Assembly (NCBI RefSeq): GCF_003751225.1
Contig: NZ_RJKE01000001.1
Location: 6,634,001-6,698,000, forward strand
Direction of reading: 5' to 3'
Source: Actinocorallia herbida
GTDB taxonomy: Bacteria; Actinomycetota; Actinomycetes; Streptosporangiales; Streptosporangiaceae
Length of the DNA: 64,000 nt
The notes under the pieces are model-generated. The model was not told the origin of the DNA, ran no database searches, and saw nothing but the letters and a program-made list of their open reading frames with translations. Both the position numbers and the translations under genes were made by a program. The first letter of the stretch is position 1. Each line of letters opens with the position of its first letter. Below are positions 16,250 to 24,103 of this stretch, in pieces.

Positions 16250-16649
16250 TCATGAAGGCCAGGAGGCCGGCGAACACCAGCAGCTGGAGCCCGACGATCC
16301 GCGCGTCCTGCGAGAGTCCGGCCCAGGGGCTGTCGGCGGCGAAGACGACGAAGACCGCGGCGAGCGCGCCCACCAGGCAGGCCGCCAGCGAACCGCGCTG
16401 ACGCCGCCGCCACCGCGCCGGGTCTCCCGCCGACCGCGCGCCGCGCAGCCCGGCCCACACCAGCAGCAGGCCGGTGAAGCACCCGGCCGACAGCAGCAGC
16501 GGGAACACCACGAGGGAACTCGCGTCGACCGAGGCGCCGTTCTCGGACTCCCGCAGCGGGTAGTTGAGCAGCACGAAGACGCAGAGGCCGAGGACGAACG
16601 CGCCCGACCCCAGCACCAGCGCGCTCGTGCCCGCCCGCACCCACGTCAC
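16212..16649 (-). CDS. Four-helix hypothetical membrane protein
   Basis: 145 residues with four hydrophobic segments at about 9-30, 46-67, 88-104 and 117-139, separated by short polar loops. No family is recognised. The GTG start at 16649 overlaps the stop of the preceding small ORF (GTGA). Its end overlaps the 3' end of the convergent Fe-S gene by 38 bp. An overlapping frame reads Arg/Ala/Gly-rich and is not credible. Confidence 0.6.
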   Translation of the reverse strand: MTWVRAGTSALVLGSGAFVLGLCVFVLLNYPLRESENGASVDASSLVVFPLLLSAGCFTGLLLVWAGLRGARSAGDPARWRRRQRGSLAACLVGALAAVFVVFAADSPWAGLSQDARIVGLQLLVFAGLLAFMIMVLLSAEGGGR

Positions 16650-16804
16650 TCCGTGTCTGCCCCCTCGGGCGGCGGACTCGGCGCCGCGGCCGGACCCGGC
16701 CGTTCAGGGACGGAGGGGCCTTCCAGCAGCGCCAGGACCTGGTCGATGCGCTCGTCGGTCAGATCGGGCAACGCCCCGTGACCGGAGAGATAACCATCCC
16801 GCAT
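16646..16804 (-). CDS. Small ORF coupled to the membrane protein
   Basis: 52 residues from ATG 16804, with L-P-D-L-T-D-E-R-I-D-Q-V-L-A-L-L-E-G followed by a Pro/Ala-rich acidic tail. It has no recognised family and a poor ribosome-binding site, so the start could lie a few codons upstream. The main support is the 4-bp overlap with the next gene. Confidence 0.4.
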   Translation of the reverse strand: MRDGYLSGHGALPDLTDERIDQVLALLEGPSVPERPGPAAAPSPPPEGADTE

Positions 16805-16971
16805 GACCGACAGTATGTGCACGCCCACCTGCGGTGACGCGGCCGCGACACCGCGCGGGACCGGCGTTTTACCCGGACCTGACGGGTCCGGGGAACGGCG
16901 GTGGCCCGGCGCGCGGACGCCCCGGCGAAGCCGGGCTCCCAAGCGGCCGCGTGGCGGGCCCAGATGTACAA

Positions 16972-17000
16972 GGCCCGGCACACCTTTCGTGTACCGGGCC
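16972..17000 (-). terminator. Hairpin terminator after the secreted-protein gene
   Basis: GGCCCGG-CACAC, a CTTTC loop and GTGT-A-CCGGGCC form an 11-bp stem with one bulge. It lies 15 bp past the stop of the leftward gene at 17015. Confidence 0.6.
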
Positions 17001-17014
17001 GAGGGGTGCGGGTG

Positions 17015-17698
17015 TCAGACCTGGGCCTGACCGAGGATGAGGCGCTTGAGGTACTGCGGGGCGATGAGCGTGCAGTAGTGCTGGCCCCGGAAGTTCTCCG
17101 GGAAGATCGCCCAGGCCCACGGCACGTTGAGGTTGCGCGAGGGGATGTTGAGCTTGCCGTCCCAGCCCTTGAAGGCCGTGGGGAAGTCCCACAGCCAGTC
17201 CGCGCCCGTGAAGGACGGCCAGTCGAAGCCGATGACCACCTTGTTGCGGGGGTAGACGAGGCTCGCCTGCTCCTCGGCGGTCAGGGAGGCGAAGACCTCG
17301 TCGACGGTGCCCGCGTTGACGACCTTGCACTCCTGCTCCGCGCCCGCCGCGTTCGCTCCGTACACCGTCTTGATGTGGTCGGAGGTCTTGGTCTTGCAGC
17401 GGACCTGCTTCGGCTGCGTCTTGGCCGCGTCCTCGTACGTGATGTACGAGCCGATGGTCAAGGGCTGCGCCTGCGGCTTGGACTCCTTGAACGCCTCGAA
17501 GTCGGCGTAGTCCACGTTGGTGATGCTGCCGCCCGCAGCGGTGAAGTTCGCCTCGTTCAACTGCGAGGTCTGCTTCTGGGCGCGGGTGCACAGATCGTCC
17601 ACCCAGCCCGCCGCCGCGGCGGGCGCCGGGACCGTGACGAGGGCCGCGGCCCCCGCCAGTCCCAGGGCGAGGAGGACCCGCCCTGTGCGCTGTCGCAT
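17015..17698 (-). CDS. Secreted protein of unknown function in the catabolic regulon
   Basis: 227 residues from ATG 17698, with AAGGGAG well placed. A signal peptide (MRQRTGRVLLALGLAG, then a hydrophobic core and A-P-A-A-A-A) is followed by a mature domain beginning GWVDDLC. The mature part holds four cysteines and is rich in aromatic residues near the end (GFDWPSFTGADWLW, VPWAWAIFPENFRGQHYC). No family is recognised. A GAAAC-N3-GTTTC operator lies just upstream, in the spacer shared with the maleamate-amidase-like gene, so the protein probably acts outside the cell on the regulon's substrate or helps bind it. Confidence 0.75.
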   Translation of the reverse strand: MRQRTGRVLLALGLAGAAALVTVPAPAAAAGWVDDLCTRAQKQTSQLNEANFTAAGGSITNVDYADFEAFKESKPQAQPLTIGSYITYEDAAKTQPKQVRCKTKTSDHIKTVYGANAAGAEQECKVVNAGTVDEVFASLTAEEQASLVYPRNKVVIGFDWPSFTGADWLWDFPTAFKGWDGKLNIPSRNLNVPWAWAIFPENFRGQHYCTLIAPQYLKRLILGQAQV

Positions 17699-17716
17699 AG
17701 ACAACTCCCTTATCGG

Positions 17717-17741
17717 GAAACAATGTTTCGGCAGAGGATAC
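17717..17741. promoter_or_regulatory. Catabolic operator, copy 1
   Basis: GAAACAATGTTTC (17717-17729), then N7 and GATAC (17737-17741). It lies between the divergent secreted-protein and amidase genes. Confidence 0.75.
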
Positions 17742-17781
17742 AGTTCTCGGCACAGACCGGGAATGGGACGGGAGAGGCGTA

Positions 17782-18411
17782 ATGGATCTGGAACAGGACT
17801 ACGAGGCTGCCGGGTTCGGCGGGAGCCTTCCGTTCGGGAAGCGACCCGCGGTACTCGTGGTGGACATGGTACGGGCGTACCTGGTGCCCGAGTCACCCCT
17901 TTATGCCGGAGTCGAGAAGGCGGTCGAGGCGGCGGCCGAACTCGTCGCCGCCGGACGGGCCGCCGACGTGCCCGTCGTCTTCACGAAGGTCGAATACCTG
18001 CCCGGGGGCACCGACGGCGGGCTGTTCTTCCGGAAGGTCCCGGCGCTGGCCGCGTTCGTGAAGGGCGGGGAATACGGGGCGTTCGTGCCCGAACTCGTCC
18101 CGGCGGAGGGCGACGTCGTCGTCACCAAGCAGTACGCGAGCGCGTTCTTCGGCACCAGCCTCGCCGCCACGCTCACCGCGCTCGGCGTCGACTCCCTGCT
18201 CATCTGCGGGCTGTCGACCAGCGGTTGCGTGCGCGCCACCGGCGTCGACGCGCTCCAGCACGGGTTCGTCCCCTACGTCGTCGCCGACGCCTGCGGCGAC
18301 CGCGACCCCCGCCCCCATGAGGCCGCCCTGTTCGACCTGAAGCACAAGTACGCCGAGGTCGTCTCGATCGGCGAGGCGGTGGAGCTGCTCCAGGGCCTCC
18401 CGACCGCCTAG
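17782..18411 (+). CDS. Isochorismatase-family amidase, maleamate/N-carbamoylsarcosine type
   Basis: 209 residues of the cysteine-hydrolase family. The triad is visible: Asp in VLVVDMVRAY, Lys in VVTKQYASAFFGTSL, and the nucleophile Cys in GLSTSGCVRATGVDA. The S-A-F-F-G-T and S-T-S-G-C-V-R-A-T signatures place it with N-carbamoylsarcosine amidase and maleamate amidohydrolase (NicF) rather than true isochorismatases or nicotinamidases. A likely reaction is hydrolysis of a maleamate-type half amide to the dicarboxylate. ATG follows GGGAGAGG. It ends 4 bp into the convergent MmgE/PrpD gene. Confidence 0.82.
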   Translation: MDLEQDYEAAGFGGSLPFGKRPAVLVVDMVRAYLVPESPLYAGVEKAVEAAAELVAAGRAADVPVVFTKVEYLPGGTDGGLFFRKVPALAAFVKGGEYGAFVPELVPAEGDVVVTKQYASAFFGTSLAATLTALGVDSLLICGLSTSGCVRATGVDALQHGFVPYVVADACGDRDPRPHEAALFDLKHKYAEVVSIGEAVELLQGLPTA

Positions 18412-19700
18412 CCTTGCTCCTCTTCCAGCGCCCGCAGGACCGGGCGCAGGGACGGCAGCGCCGCCAGATCGGCCAGCAGGTCGGCGGCGCGGCCGAGCCC
18501 CGCCTTGGCCCGGACCAGCCCGTCGAGCCCCGGATCGGCCGGACCTCCGGACGGCCTGGGCACGAACCCCTCGTGCCGGGTGCCGTCGGCCAGCCGGAGG
18601 GTGACCCGCGCGGGCTGCTCGGCCACCGACCGCGCGGCGTCCCCCGGCCCCGGCTTGGCGGTGACCCGCGCGGCCAGCGCCCGGATGTCCGGCCTGCGCA
18701 CGTCGATGTCGTGCGCCGGGTCCGCCTTGCCGTCCAGCAGGACCGCGGCGACGTTCCAGGCGAGACTGTGCCGCGCCTCGTGCGGGGTGCTCGGCGCCCG
18801 CCCGGTGACCAGGGGCAGCGCCACGGGGTGCAGCTCGACCTCCACCGAGACGATCGGGACCGCCGGCAGCCCGCGCCGGACCAGCGCGGCCGCGTCGAGG
18901 GCCGCGTGCACCATCCGGCAGGCGGCGTACGGCTTCACCGCGACCTGCTCGATCTCCCAGACCTCGCCGAGGCCCTCGGTGACCGCCGCGGCGTCGGGCA
19001 CCTCCCCGAGCAGCGCCCGGTACAGCCCGAAATCTCCGTCCAGCACATCGCGCGGACCCGTGAGGCCCGCCTCGGCCAGACGCGCGGCGATGACGCCCGA
19101 CTGGGCGGCGAACCCCGGATGCGCCTGCTCGACCGTCCCGCCCCGCGCACGCTCCACCCGGCCGCCCGCCTGGCTCCCGGCGATGCCGAGGGCGTGCCGG
19201 GTCGTCTCGGGATCGAGCGCGTACAGGCGCGCGGCGGTGAGCGCCGCGCCGAACACCCCGCACGCCGAGGTGGCGTGCAGGCCGCGCCGGTGGAACTCGG
19301 GCGGCACCGCCGCGCCGAGGCGGCACAGCAGCTCCATGCCCGCACCCGCCGCGGCGACGATCTCCGCGCCGGACGCCGACACCTCCTCCCCCACCGCGAA
19401 CGCCACCGGCAGCACGACCGCGGTCGGATGGACGAGCCCGGATCCGTGCACAGGATCGCGGCCGAGCGCGTGCACCAGGACCCCGTTGACGAACGCCGCG
19501 GCGGGCGCCGAGACCCGGGCGGGGCCGGGCAGGACCGTCGCCTCCGGCGGTCCGCCGAGCGCCCGCGCGACGGTCAGCGCGGGCTGCCCCTCGCCGGCCC
19601 GCGCCGCCGCGACGGCGCAGCCCAGCCCGTCGACGAGGAGCCGGGTGACGATCTCGGGCGGCGGCTTGGGCGCCCACTCCGCGAACGCACGGGAGATCAC
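18408..19700 (-). CDS. MmgE/PrpD-family protein 1
   Basis: 430 residues of the family containing 2-methylcitrate dehydratase, cis-aconitate decarboxylase and iminodisuccinate epimerase. Typical segments are AAFVNGVLVHALGRD, H-P-T-A-V-V-L-P-V-A, and the C-terminal VKPYAACRMVHAALDA. The usual H-A-L-D-F-D-D motif reads H-A-L-G-R-D-P here, so the active site differs from the second paralogue at 40543. GTG 19700 is preferred because GGAGG lies 6 nt upstream. It faces the acyl-CoA ligase across an operator. Substrate is unknown; a branched C4-C6 di- or tricarboxylate is the family's theme. Confidence 0.78.
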   Translation of the reverse strand: MISRAFAEWAPKPPPEIVTRLLVDGLGCAVAAARAGEGQPALTVARALGGPPEATVLPGPARVSAPAAAFVNGVLVHALGRDPVHGSGLVHPTAVVLPVAFAVGEEVSASGAEIVAAAGAGMELLCRLGAAVPPEFHRRGLHATSACGVFGAALTAARLYALDPETTRHALGIAGSQAGGRVERARGGTVEQAHPGFAAQSGVIAARLAEAGLTGPRDVLDGDFGLYRALLGEVPDAAAVTEGLGEVWEIEQVAVKPYAACRMVHAALDAAALVRRGLPAVPIVSVEVELHPVALPLVTGRAPSTPHEARHSLAWNVAAVLLDGKADPAHDIDVRRPDIRALAARVTAKPGPGDAARSVAEQPARVTLRLADGTRHEGFVPRPSGGPADPGLDGLVRAKAGLGRAADLLADLAALPSLRPVLRALEEEQG

Positions 19701-19801
19701 GTGGTCCTCCGCCGTGCAACGCCGTTCCGATGTGATCTCACAGCGCCCCCTGACCGCTTGACGGGGCCGCCTCGCGGCGACCATGCTTACTCGCTAAGAA
19801 T

Positions 19802-19826
19802 GAAACACTGTTTCTCGATACGAAAC
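19802..19826. promoter_or_regulatory. Catabolic operator, copy 2
   Basis: GAAACACTGTTTC (19802-19814), N7, then GAAAC (19822-19826): all three half-sites are perfect. It sits between the divergent MmgE/PrpD and ligase genes. Confidence 0.8.
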
Positions 19827-19872
19827 AACCTCGTCCGGGAAACATGCCGAACGGAAACATGCGGAGGACCGG

Positions 19873-21348
19873 GTGCAGCTGTCGATCGCCGGCGGGATCA
19901 GGGAGTTCGGTGTCAGCGCCGCGAACTCGGTGGCCGTCATCGACGGCGAGAGGAGACTTCGTTTCCGAGAGGTGCACGAGCGTTCCAGCCGGCTCGGCCA
20001 GGACCTCCTCGCCGCCGGACTCGCCCCCGGCGACCGCGTCGCGGTCCTCCTCGGCAACCGCGCCGAATGGATCGAGATCGCGGCGGGCCTCGCCAAGGCC
20101 GGACTCGTCATGGTCCCGCTCGGCACCCGCTCCACGGCCGCGGAGAACGCCTACATCCTGGAGCACTCCGAGGCGCGGGCCCTCATCGCCGACGCCCCGC
20201 TCCTCGGCGGCGTCACCACGCCGCCGCCCGTCGTCCGGCTCATCGGCGACGGCTACGAGGAGGCGCTCGCCGGGGCGTCCGCCGACGACCCGCTGGTGGC
20301 GGTGAGCGAACGCGACCCCTTCACGATCGTCTACACCTCGGGCACCACCGGACGGCCCAAGGGCGTCCTCATCAGCCACCGCTCCCGCGCGCTCACCTTC
20401 TACTGCTCGGCCCTCGAATGGGGCCTCGGCCCCGGCCGGACCAGCCTCGCCGTCGCGCCCATGTACCACGGCGCCGGATTCGCCTTCGGCTACACGCCGG
20501 TCTTCGCGGGCGGCACCGTCTCCATGCTGGGCGCGCCGGGACCCGAGGCGCTACTGGCGGGCCTCGCCGAAAGCCGCGCGCAGAGCGTGTTCCTCGTGCC
20601 GACCCACGCCCACCAGCTCCGCGCCTCCGGGCTCGTCGGCGACTACGACCTGTCGGCGCTCGACACCATCTACTTCAACGCCGCCGCGCTGCCGACCACG
20701 CTCAAGGACTGGGTCCTCGAGGCGTTCCCCGGCGTCGGCGTGCACGAGCTGTACGGGTCGACCGAAGGCGGGATCGTCACCGACTGCCGCCCCGCGTACG
20801 CGCGGACCAAGCCCGGGTCGGTCGGCCCCGGCTGGTTCATGACCGAACTGAAGCTCCTCGACGACGCCGACGTCGAAGTGGGCGTGGGCGAGCCGGGCGA
20901 GCTGTGCTCCCGCTCCCCCTTCCTCATGAACGGCTACCTCAAGGACGACGCGGCCACCGCCGCCGCCATGACCGCCGACGGCTTCTACCGGTCCGGCGAC
21001 ATCGCCGTCCGCGACGACGACGGCTTCGTCACCATCGTCGACCGGAAGAAGGACATGATCATCTCCGGTGGCGTGAACATCGCGCCCCGCGAGGTCGAAG
21101 AGGTCGTCAACGCCTTCCCCGGGGTCGCCGAGACCGCCGTCGTGGGCCTGCCCGACGAGCGGTGGGGCGAGTCCGTCACCGCCTTCGTCGTCGCCCTGCC
21201 CGGCGCCTCCCCCGACGCCGACGAGATAGTCGCGCACTGCCGGACCGTCCTGGCCGGGCCCAAGGTGCCCCGCCGGGTCGAGTTCCTCAGCGTCCTGCCG
21301 CGCAACGCGGCAGGAAAGATCCTCAAGCGCGAGCTGCGAAAGGACTGA
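19873..21348 (+). CDS. Acyl-CoA ligase (AMP-binding, class I adenylate-forming)
   Basis: 491 residues. P-loop IVYTSGTTGRPKGV, the A5 motif YGSTEGG, the hinge and C-domain YRSGDIAVRDDDGFVTIVD-R-K, and the catalytic Lys in AAGKILKRELRKD are present, so the enzyme should be active in making an acyl-CoA from a carboxylic acid, ATP and CoA. GTG 19873 has GGAGG 5 nt upstream. The bicupin gene follows 7 bp later. The acid substrate cannot be read from sequence. Confidence 0.9.
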   Translation: MQLSIAGGIREFGVSAANSVAVIDGERRLRFREVHERSSRLGQDLLAAGLAPGDRVAVLLGNRAEWIEIAAGLAKAGLVMVPLGTRSTAAENAYILEHSEARALIADAPLLGGVTTPPPVVRLIGDGYEEALAGASADDPLVAVSERDPFTIVYTSGTTGRPKGVLISHRSRALTFYCSALEWGLGPGRTSLAVAPMYHGAGFAFGYTPVFAGGTVSMLGAPGPEALLAGLAESRAQSVFLVPTHAHQLRASGLVGDYDLSALDTIYFNAAALPTTLKDWVLEAFPGVGVHELYGSTEGGIVTDCRPAYARTKPGSVGPGWFMTELKLLDDADVEVGVGEPGELCSRSPFLMNGYLKDDAATAAAMTADGFYRSGDIAVRDDDGFVTIVDRKKDMIISGGVNIAPREVEEVVNAFPGVAETAVVGLPDERWGESVTAFVVALPGASPDADEIVAHCRTVLAGPKVPRRVEFLSVLPRNAAGKILKRELRKD

Positions 21349-21355
21349 ACCGATC

Positions 21356-22600
21356 ATGCGGCCTCATGTCGAACTGATCCAGGAGAACGACTACGTCTGG
21401 CACGGCGCCGAGCTGCCCGGCGGCGAGGGCCGGGCCAGCGAGCGCCGGCTCTCGGTCGACGAGGAAGACGGCTCCTGCTCCCTGCGCGTCGACTTCCACA
21501 CCCGGTGGGGGCGCGGCCCCGGCGTCCACCACGCCAACACCGAGTTCCACGTCCTCGAAGGGTCCATGACCTACGGCGGACGCGAATACGGCAAGGGCGC
21601 CTACCTGTACGTCCCCAAGGGCGTCCCGGCCGAGTCGCTCGTCTTCGCCGAGGGCAGCAAGGTGCTGCACTACCGCGAGTACGGCGACGCCGGCTTCGAC
21701 GCGGGCGCCGCCAAGCGCTGGGACGACGCCCGTGAAGAGGTCATCGTCCTCGACACCGAGGCGATGCAGTGGGACGCGGTGCCGAACGCGGGCCCCATGC
21801 CCGGCCTGTTCATCAAGTACCTGCACGTCGACCCCGTCACCGGGTTCTACACGCGGCTCGTGCACGCCCAGGAGGGCTGGACCGACCACCGGCTCGCCCA
21901 CCACCCGTGCTACGAGGAGGCGTACACCACCCAGGGCCACATGGAGTACAACTTCGGCACCCTGGACCTCGGCACCTACTTCTTCCGCCCCGCCCGCGTG
22001 AAGCACGGCCACTTCACCACCCAGGAGGGCGGCGCCACCTGGCTGCTGCGCTCCGACGGCGAGCTCATGAACTGGTACACCCAGAGCGAGTGGCTGCGCT
22101 GGGGCGGCGAGGCCGTCAACTACTCGCCCGAAGGCGGCCGGATGGCCTGGTCGGCGTCCTCGCACGACCTCGGCCCGTCCAAGCGCTCCGAGAAGGACTT
22201 CGAGGAGCTGCGCGCCTCCGTCGCCTACCAGGCCTCGGTCGGCGAGGTCGACGCCCCGTTCTTCCCGCACGGCACCGGCACCGACAAGTCCCTCATCGCC
22301 ATCGCCAAGGCCCTCGACGCCGCCGCCCTCCAGGGCGGCCACGACACCCACGGCCACGCGCACTCGCACGACCACGACCACGACCACGCGCACTCCCACG
22401 ACGAGGTCGAGATCCCCGCCCTCTCGTTCGGCCCCGCCCCCTCCACCCTGGAGCACGCCGACGAGCGCACCGACCACCTCAGCCACAATTGGGGCGCCGG
22501 CCGCGCCTGGAAGCAGGGCGACCCCATCCCCGCCCCCATCCTCTCCACCCTCCCCGTCCGCTCCCGCTCCACCGGACGCTGGGACGGCGAGGGCATGTAG
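21356..22600 (+). CDS. Bicupin with His-rich metal-binding linker
   Basis: 414 residues with two cupin barrels. The first (about 40-110) has GVHHANTEFHVLEGSM and a KGVPAES loop; the second (about 175-235) has HHPCYEEAYTTQGHM and RPARVKHGHF. Each supplies His/Glu/His ligands of the type that hold Fe, Mn or Ni, and the layout recalls DUF4437-like or dioxygenase-type bicupins. A stretch near residues 325-350 is almost only His, Asp, Gly and Ala (HDHDHDHAHSHD), as in metal-storage loops of urease and hydrogenase chaperones. It is co-transcribed with the ligase and ended by a strong terminator. The reaction is unknown; ring cleavage or C-C lysis is plausible. Confidence 0.7.
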   Translation: MRPHVELIQENDYVWHGAELPGGEGRASERRLSVDEEDGSCSLRVDFHTRWGRGPGVHHANTEFHVLEGSMTYGGREYGKGAYLYVPKGVPAESLVFAEGSKVLHYREYGDAGFDAGAAKRWDDAREEVIVLDTEAMQWDAVPNAGPMPGLFIKYLHVDPVTGFYTRLVHAQEGWTDHRLAHHPCYEEAYTTQGHMEYNFGTLDLGTYFFRPARVKHGHFTTQEGGATWLLRSDGELMNWYTQSEWLRWGGEAVNYSPEGGRMAWSASSHDLGPSKRSEKDFEELRASVAYQASVGEVDAPFFPHGTGTDKSLIAIAKALDAAALQGGHDTHGHAHSHDHDHDHAHSHDEVEIPALSFGPAPSTLEHADERTDHLSHNWGAGRAWKQGDPIPAPILSTLPVRSRSTGRWDGEGM

Positions 22601-22619
22601 CCACATTTCCCTCCCCCAC

Positions 22620-22655
22620 GGGAAGGCCCCGGCGCTCGACCGCCGGGGCCTTCCC
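22620..22655 (+). terminator. Strong intrinsic terminator after the bicupin gene
   Basis: GGGAAGGCCCCGGCG (22620-22634), a CTCGAC loop and CGCCGGGGCCTTCCC (22641-22655) make a perfect 15-bp stem, followed by CTTTCC. Confidence 0.85.
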
Positions 22656-22678
22656 CTTTCCCCGGCACGGCCGATGGA

Positions 22679-22957
22679 TCAGATCCAGGCGACACGCGTT
22701 ACGACGACCCGGTACTCGTCGATCTCCGGGTGATCGATGATCACGTGGATGGCGAAACCGCGTCCGTTGCCGAATGCACGTGTGCGCATGGCGGCACCCG
22801 CCGGGTTGTCCGGGTTGAACTGATCTCCGCTCCACGGCGCAAGCTCCAGGACCGTTCTGAGCTTCAGGTAGGCGCTGAGCGCTGCGGCGGAAGATCCCCG
22901 AGATCCGCCAGAACCTCGTCGGTCTCTTCGACCCCGTGGATCAAGAGTCCGCTTCAA
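22679..22957 (-). pseudogene. RelE-like toxin gene, apparently frameshifted
   Basis: The C-terminal two-thirds (ALSAYLKLRTVLELAPWSGD, P-D-N-P-A-G-A-A-M-R-T-R-A-F-G, then alternating strands ending R-V-A-W-I) looks like an actinomycete RelE/ParE-fold protein. In this frame the N terminus is an implausible Arg/Gly run from a TTG codon. The +1 frame upstream reads GVEETDEVLADLGDLP, which would join naturally to the C-terminal part. A single-base shift near 22878-22890 is therefore likely. It overlaps the DUF6247 stop by 4 bp, so the intact ancestor was a two-gene module. Confidence 0.55.
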
Positions 22958-23268
22958 GGTCGGAGAGACGACGCCTGATCATGTCGGGCGTCGGTTGTGG
23001 CGACCGGCTCGCCGCGGAGCAGCGCCTCAGACGCGCGGAGCGCGGACCTGTGGGCCTGCGGGTCGACCGACGACACCGCGATGCGCCACCAGGCCTCGAT
23101 GAACTCGTGAACGGGCGCCAGGTCGAGGTGATCTGCGGCGCGGTTCATCGCACGCCGCAGGCCCGCATCGAACTCCCCGAGATCCTCAGGGAGCAGTGCG
23201 GCCCTGATCGACTTCAGGTCCTTCTCCGGAGGACGAGAAGCGCAGGGCTCCGAGGCAGCCGCGGTCAT
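22954..23268 (-). CDS. DUF6247-family protein, antitoxin-like partner
   Basis: 104 residues with the S-I-R-A-A-L-L-P-E-D-L-G-E-F-D core, LDLAPVHEFIEAWWRIA and an H-R-S-A-L-R-A-S-E-A-L-L-R-G ending, as in actinomycete DUF6247 proteins commonly found next to RelE-like genes. ATG is at 23268. The gene overlaps the damaged toxin-like gene by 4 bp. An antitoxin role is inferred from arrangement alone. Confidence 0.65.
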   Translation of the reverse strand: MTAAASEPCASRPPEKDLKSIRAALLPEDLGEFDAGLRRAMNRAADHLDLAPVHEFIEAWWRIAVSSVDPQAHRSALRASEALLRGEPVATTDARHDQASSLRP

Positions 23269-23403
23269 GCCCCGAGTCTATGCCGCCGACCGCACCGGGG
23301 CAGGTCCTCCTCCGAACTCCGATCCCGACGAACCTTTCAGGGTGTTCACGGCTTCCCGGACGGCGCGTCCCAGCGGACTCGGCGAAACTCGCCGAAGCCG
23401 CGT

Positions 23404-23706
23404 TCAGATGTGGCGGTGGCCCAGGGCGCGGAGAATGTCGGCGAGCCAGACGAGGTGGTAGGGGATGGCGTCGTCGGGGTTCTCCAGGAGATTCCTGATG
23501 TGGTCCCAGGACTCGGAGAGGTCGCCGAGGGTGAGGTCCCCGGTGGCCGGTGGGTCGGCGACGTCGTAGATCGCGTCGAAAGGAATCGACCAGAAGTAGC
23601 CGACGTCCAACTCGACCGCGTCACCGCCGTTCGCCGCCTCGATCCGGCGCAACAGCAGATCGAGCGCCGCACGGAGGCTGCTGAGGGAGACCGGCTGGTC
23701 TGACAT
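23404..23706 (-). CDS. Small acidic hypothetical protein
   Basis: 100 residues from ATG 23706, acidic, with an N-terminal helix (LSSLRAALDLLLRRIEAA), a central V-E-L-D-V-G-Y-F-W-S-I-P segment and D-L-S-E-S-W-D-H-I. It resembles small cytosolic proteins scattered in actinomycete accessory regions, possibly immunity-type. No function can be assigned. Confidence 0.6.
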   Translation of the reverse strand: MSDQPVSLSSLRAALDLLLRRIEAANGGDAVELDVGYFWSIPFDAIYDVADPPATGDLTLGDLSESWDHIRNLLENPDDAIPYHLVWLADILRALGHRHI

Positions 23707-23927
23707 CAGCCCATGGTGGCAGGCTCGTTCCGTTCTGTCCTCATGAGTGCGGGGGCAGGGCGGTGCTTCGGGGCCAGGCCGCGCCGGGGGAAAGGAAGAG
23801 GGCCGGGAATCGTCCCGGCCCATTCTTGTCGCGGTGGCGGCCTCGTCTGGGGGCGAGGGACATGTGGAGCAGGGCGCAGGCGAGGGGGACGGCGGCGGCT
23901 GCGAGGAGGCTCCCGCCAGGGCGAAGG

Positions 23928-24080
23928 TCATATGCGGGACTCGAGTTCGGCCTGCTCGCGGAGTTGGACGCGGAGGGCGTCGAGGTCGTCCTCGATGAGG
24001 GTGGTGTGGAGGTCGGCCTCGAGTTCGGCGACGGTCAGGGTGCGGCGGCGGGTCGCGCCGACGAGGCCGCCCTCTCCCGA
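23928..24080 (-). pseudogene. Remnant of a small minus-strand gene
   Basis: The minus strand reads TRRRTLTVAELEADLHTTL and continues to a stop at 23928, with nearly every third codon position G or C and a sensible helical composition. This frame has no start codon before it runs into the divergent XRE gene. It resembles short antitoxin-type ORFs (T-V-A-E-L-E-A-E-L) often found next to XRE regulators. The rest of the 397-bp gap (23707-24103) shows no other convincing gene. Confidence 0.3.
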
Positions 24081-24103
24081 ACCTGTACGGAGGTGTACGA
24101 GCG

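Noticed and set aside
18414-21377. A 987-codon plus-strand open frame spanning MmgE/PrpD and the ligase gene
   Set aside because: It is antisense to the first and out of frame with the second, is very Arg-rich, and crosses the operator region.
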